Under the pieces are notes generated by a model that ran no database searches, was not told the DNA's origin, and was given only the letters and a program-made list of their open reading frames with translations. Source: JANQLU01 sp964434955 (GTDB lineage: Bacteria > Planctomycetota > Planctomycetia > Pirellulales > Pirellulaceae). From it: DNA of 16,163 nucleotides. Position 1 is the stretch's first letter, and each line of letters starts with the position of its first letter. Made by a program: the position numbers and the translations under genes. Location: positions 1 to 16,163 of the forward strand of contig CAYSXI010000123.1 in the NCBI GenBank assembly GCA_964434955.1, given 5' to 3'. This document shows, piece by piece, positions 15,775 to 16,163 of this stretch.

Positions 15775-15917
15775 TCGAAAATGGGGGTCGGTTTGCGACA
15801 GAATTGGACCGGGAAATGCCAATAAATTTGAGCCGGTGACGCCCAATCTGAGAATTCGAAACAACCCACAAAGTTTGAGAGCGAATTCCGTTTGAATCGA
15901 TCGTAGCGAAAAAAACC

Positions 15918-15935
15918 GCTTCAATGCATTGCAGC
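15918..15935. promoter_or_regulatory. 18-bp imperfect palindrome in the divergent region
   Basis: GCT-t-CAATGCATTG-c-AGC. The central 10 bp (15922-15931) are perfectly symmetric, and the outer 3-bp arms pair after one mismatch (8 of 9 pairs). It lies 80 bp upstream of the secreted-protein ATG, a plausible operator position. No known regulator can be assigned. Confidence 0.3.
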
Positions 15936-15971
15936 AACGCCCGATCTAAAAGGCAGAATCTGTAAATTCGT

Positions 15972-15986
15972 TCGAATCGAATCGAA
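15972..15986. repeat. Three direct TCGAA repeats
   Basis: TCGAA is repeated exactly three times in tandem, 29-44 bp upstream of the ATG at 16016, and is preceded by TTCGT. Short and possibly fortuitous; it sits where promoter elements of the downstream gene would be expected. Confidence 0.35.
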
Positions 15987-16015
15987 AAATATTCAAACAC
16001 AGGGCGGAAACTCAA

Positions 16016-16163
16016 ATGAACCAACGGTCTCGTCAATCGGAATTTGGGGGCAAAGTTTTTCCAATCGTCAAGGTTTGTTTAATCCTTGCAGTGATGCTTC
16101 AGGGGCAAGCGTCATTCGGGCAGGACATCCCGGCGGGTAAGTTCCTGATCCACAGCACCGCCT
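16016..16163 (+). CDS. Secreted protein, N-terminal fragment (continues past window end)
   Basis: An ATG at 16016 opens a frame that stays open to the last base (49 complete codons plus one base). The peptide begins MNQRSRQSEFGGKVFPIVKV, continues with a hydrophobic stretch VCLILAVML, then QGQASFGQDIPAGKFLIHSTA. Basic n-region, hydrophobic core and a small-residue AxxG-like cleavage region form a good Sec signal peptide, with probable cleavage near SFG/QD. No lipobox cysteine. A GGCGGAAA about 10 nt upstream may serve as a ribosome site. The mature domain is outside the window, so the function is unknown. It is transcribed divergently from the acyl-CoA synthetase. Confidence 0.7.
   Translation, partial: MNQRSRQSEFGGKVFPIVKVCLILAVMLQGQASFGQDIPAGKFLIHSTA

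Larger units (their letters stand above)
15702..16015. other. Divergent intergenic region between the acyl-CoA synthetase and a secreted-protein gene
   Basis: The 314 bp hold no convincing gene; the frames crossing it on both strands are low-complexity shadows. It must contain the promoters for both flanking genes. Visible structure: a sigma-54-like element at 15759-15774, an 18-bp imperfect palindrome at 15918-15935, and three direct TCGAA units at 15972-15986. No clear sigma-70 pair was found for either direction. Confidence 0.6.

Overview
The window looks like chromosomal DNA of a free-living, respiring Gram-negative bacterium, most likely a Planctomycetota member (Pirellula-like). This is inferred from moderate GC content, weak or absent Shine-Dalgarno sites at most genes, some TTG starts, and the gene families present: a two-subunit NAD-type formate dehydrogenase, a LexA with an unusual operator, and a plant AAE17/18-like acyl-activating enzyme. 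No marker gene confirms the phylum. I see no rRNA, tRNA, CRISPR array, insertion sequence or phage gene.

Layout. (1) Positions 1-1382 (+): an NtrC-type sigma-54-dependent response regulator, probably cut by one base at its start codon. (2) 1383-1654: a non-coding convergent spacer with a 14-bp tandem repeat that runs up to a 100-N assembly gap. (3) 1655-7967: a formate module. fhs (formate to 10-formyl-THF, - strand) is divergent from a two-gene operon (+ strand) for a molybdenum/tungsten NAD-dependent formate dehydrogenase. The beta subunit is a NuoE-NuoF fusion and the alpha subunit carries several Fe-S clusters. The 169-bp divergent control region holds a perfect 9-bp inverted repeat. (4) 7972-8626 (-): lexA, with a strong SD and a 22-bp near-perfect palindrome over its predicted promoter, very probably its own operator. 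(5) 8741-13478 (-): a compact four-gene run, read as ABC ATPase, FtsX-type permease, HlyD-type membrane-fusion protein and a small ACT-domain (CASTOR-like) protein. (6) 13680-15698 (-): a large AMP-forming acyl-CoA synthetase. (7) 15702-16163: a 314-bp divergent intergenic region, then the first 49 codons of a secreted protein on the + strand.

How the genes work together. fhs and fdhAB give two fates for formate: ATP-dependent assimilation into the folate C1 pool, or oxidation to CO2 with production of NADH. Their head-to-head arrangement suggests shared control. The ABC ATPase, permease and membrane-fusion protein should form an envelope exporter; its substrate cannot be read from sequence. 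The ACT protein 11 bp downstream is probably co-transcribed. lexA appears to be an independent, self-regulated unit.

Nothing here is an obviously new multi-gene system. The best leads are the LexA operator, the inverted repeat between the formate genes, and the loss of the NuoG-type His/Cys cluster motif in the formate dehydrogenase alpha subunit.
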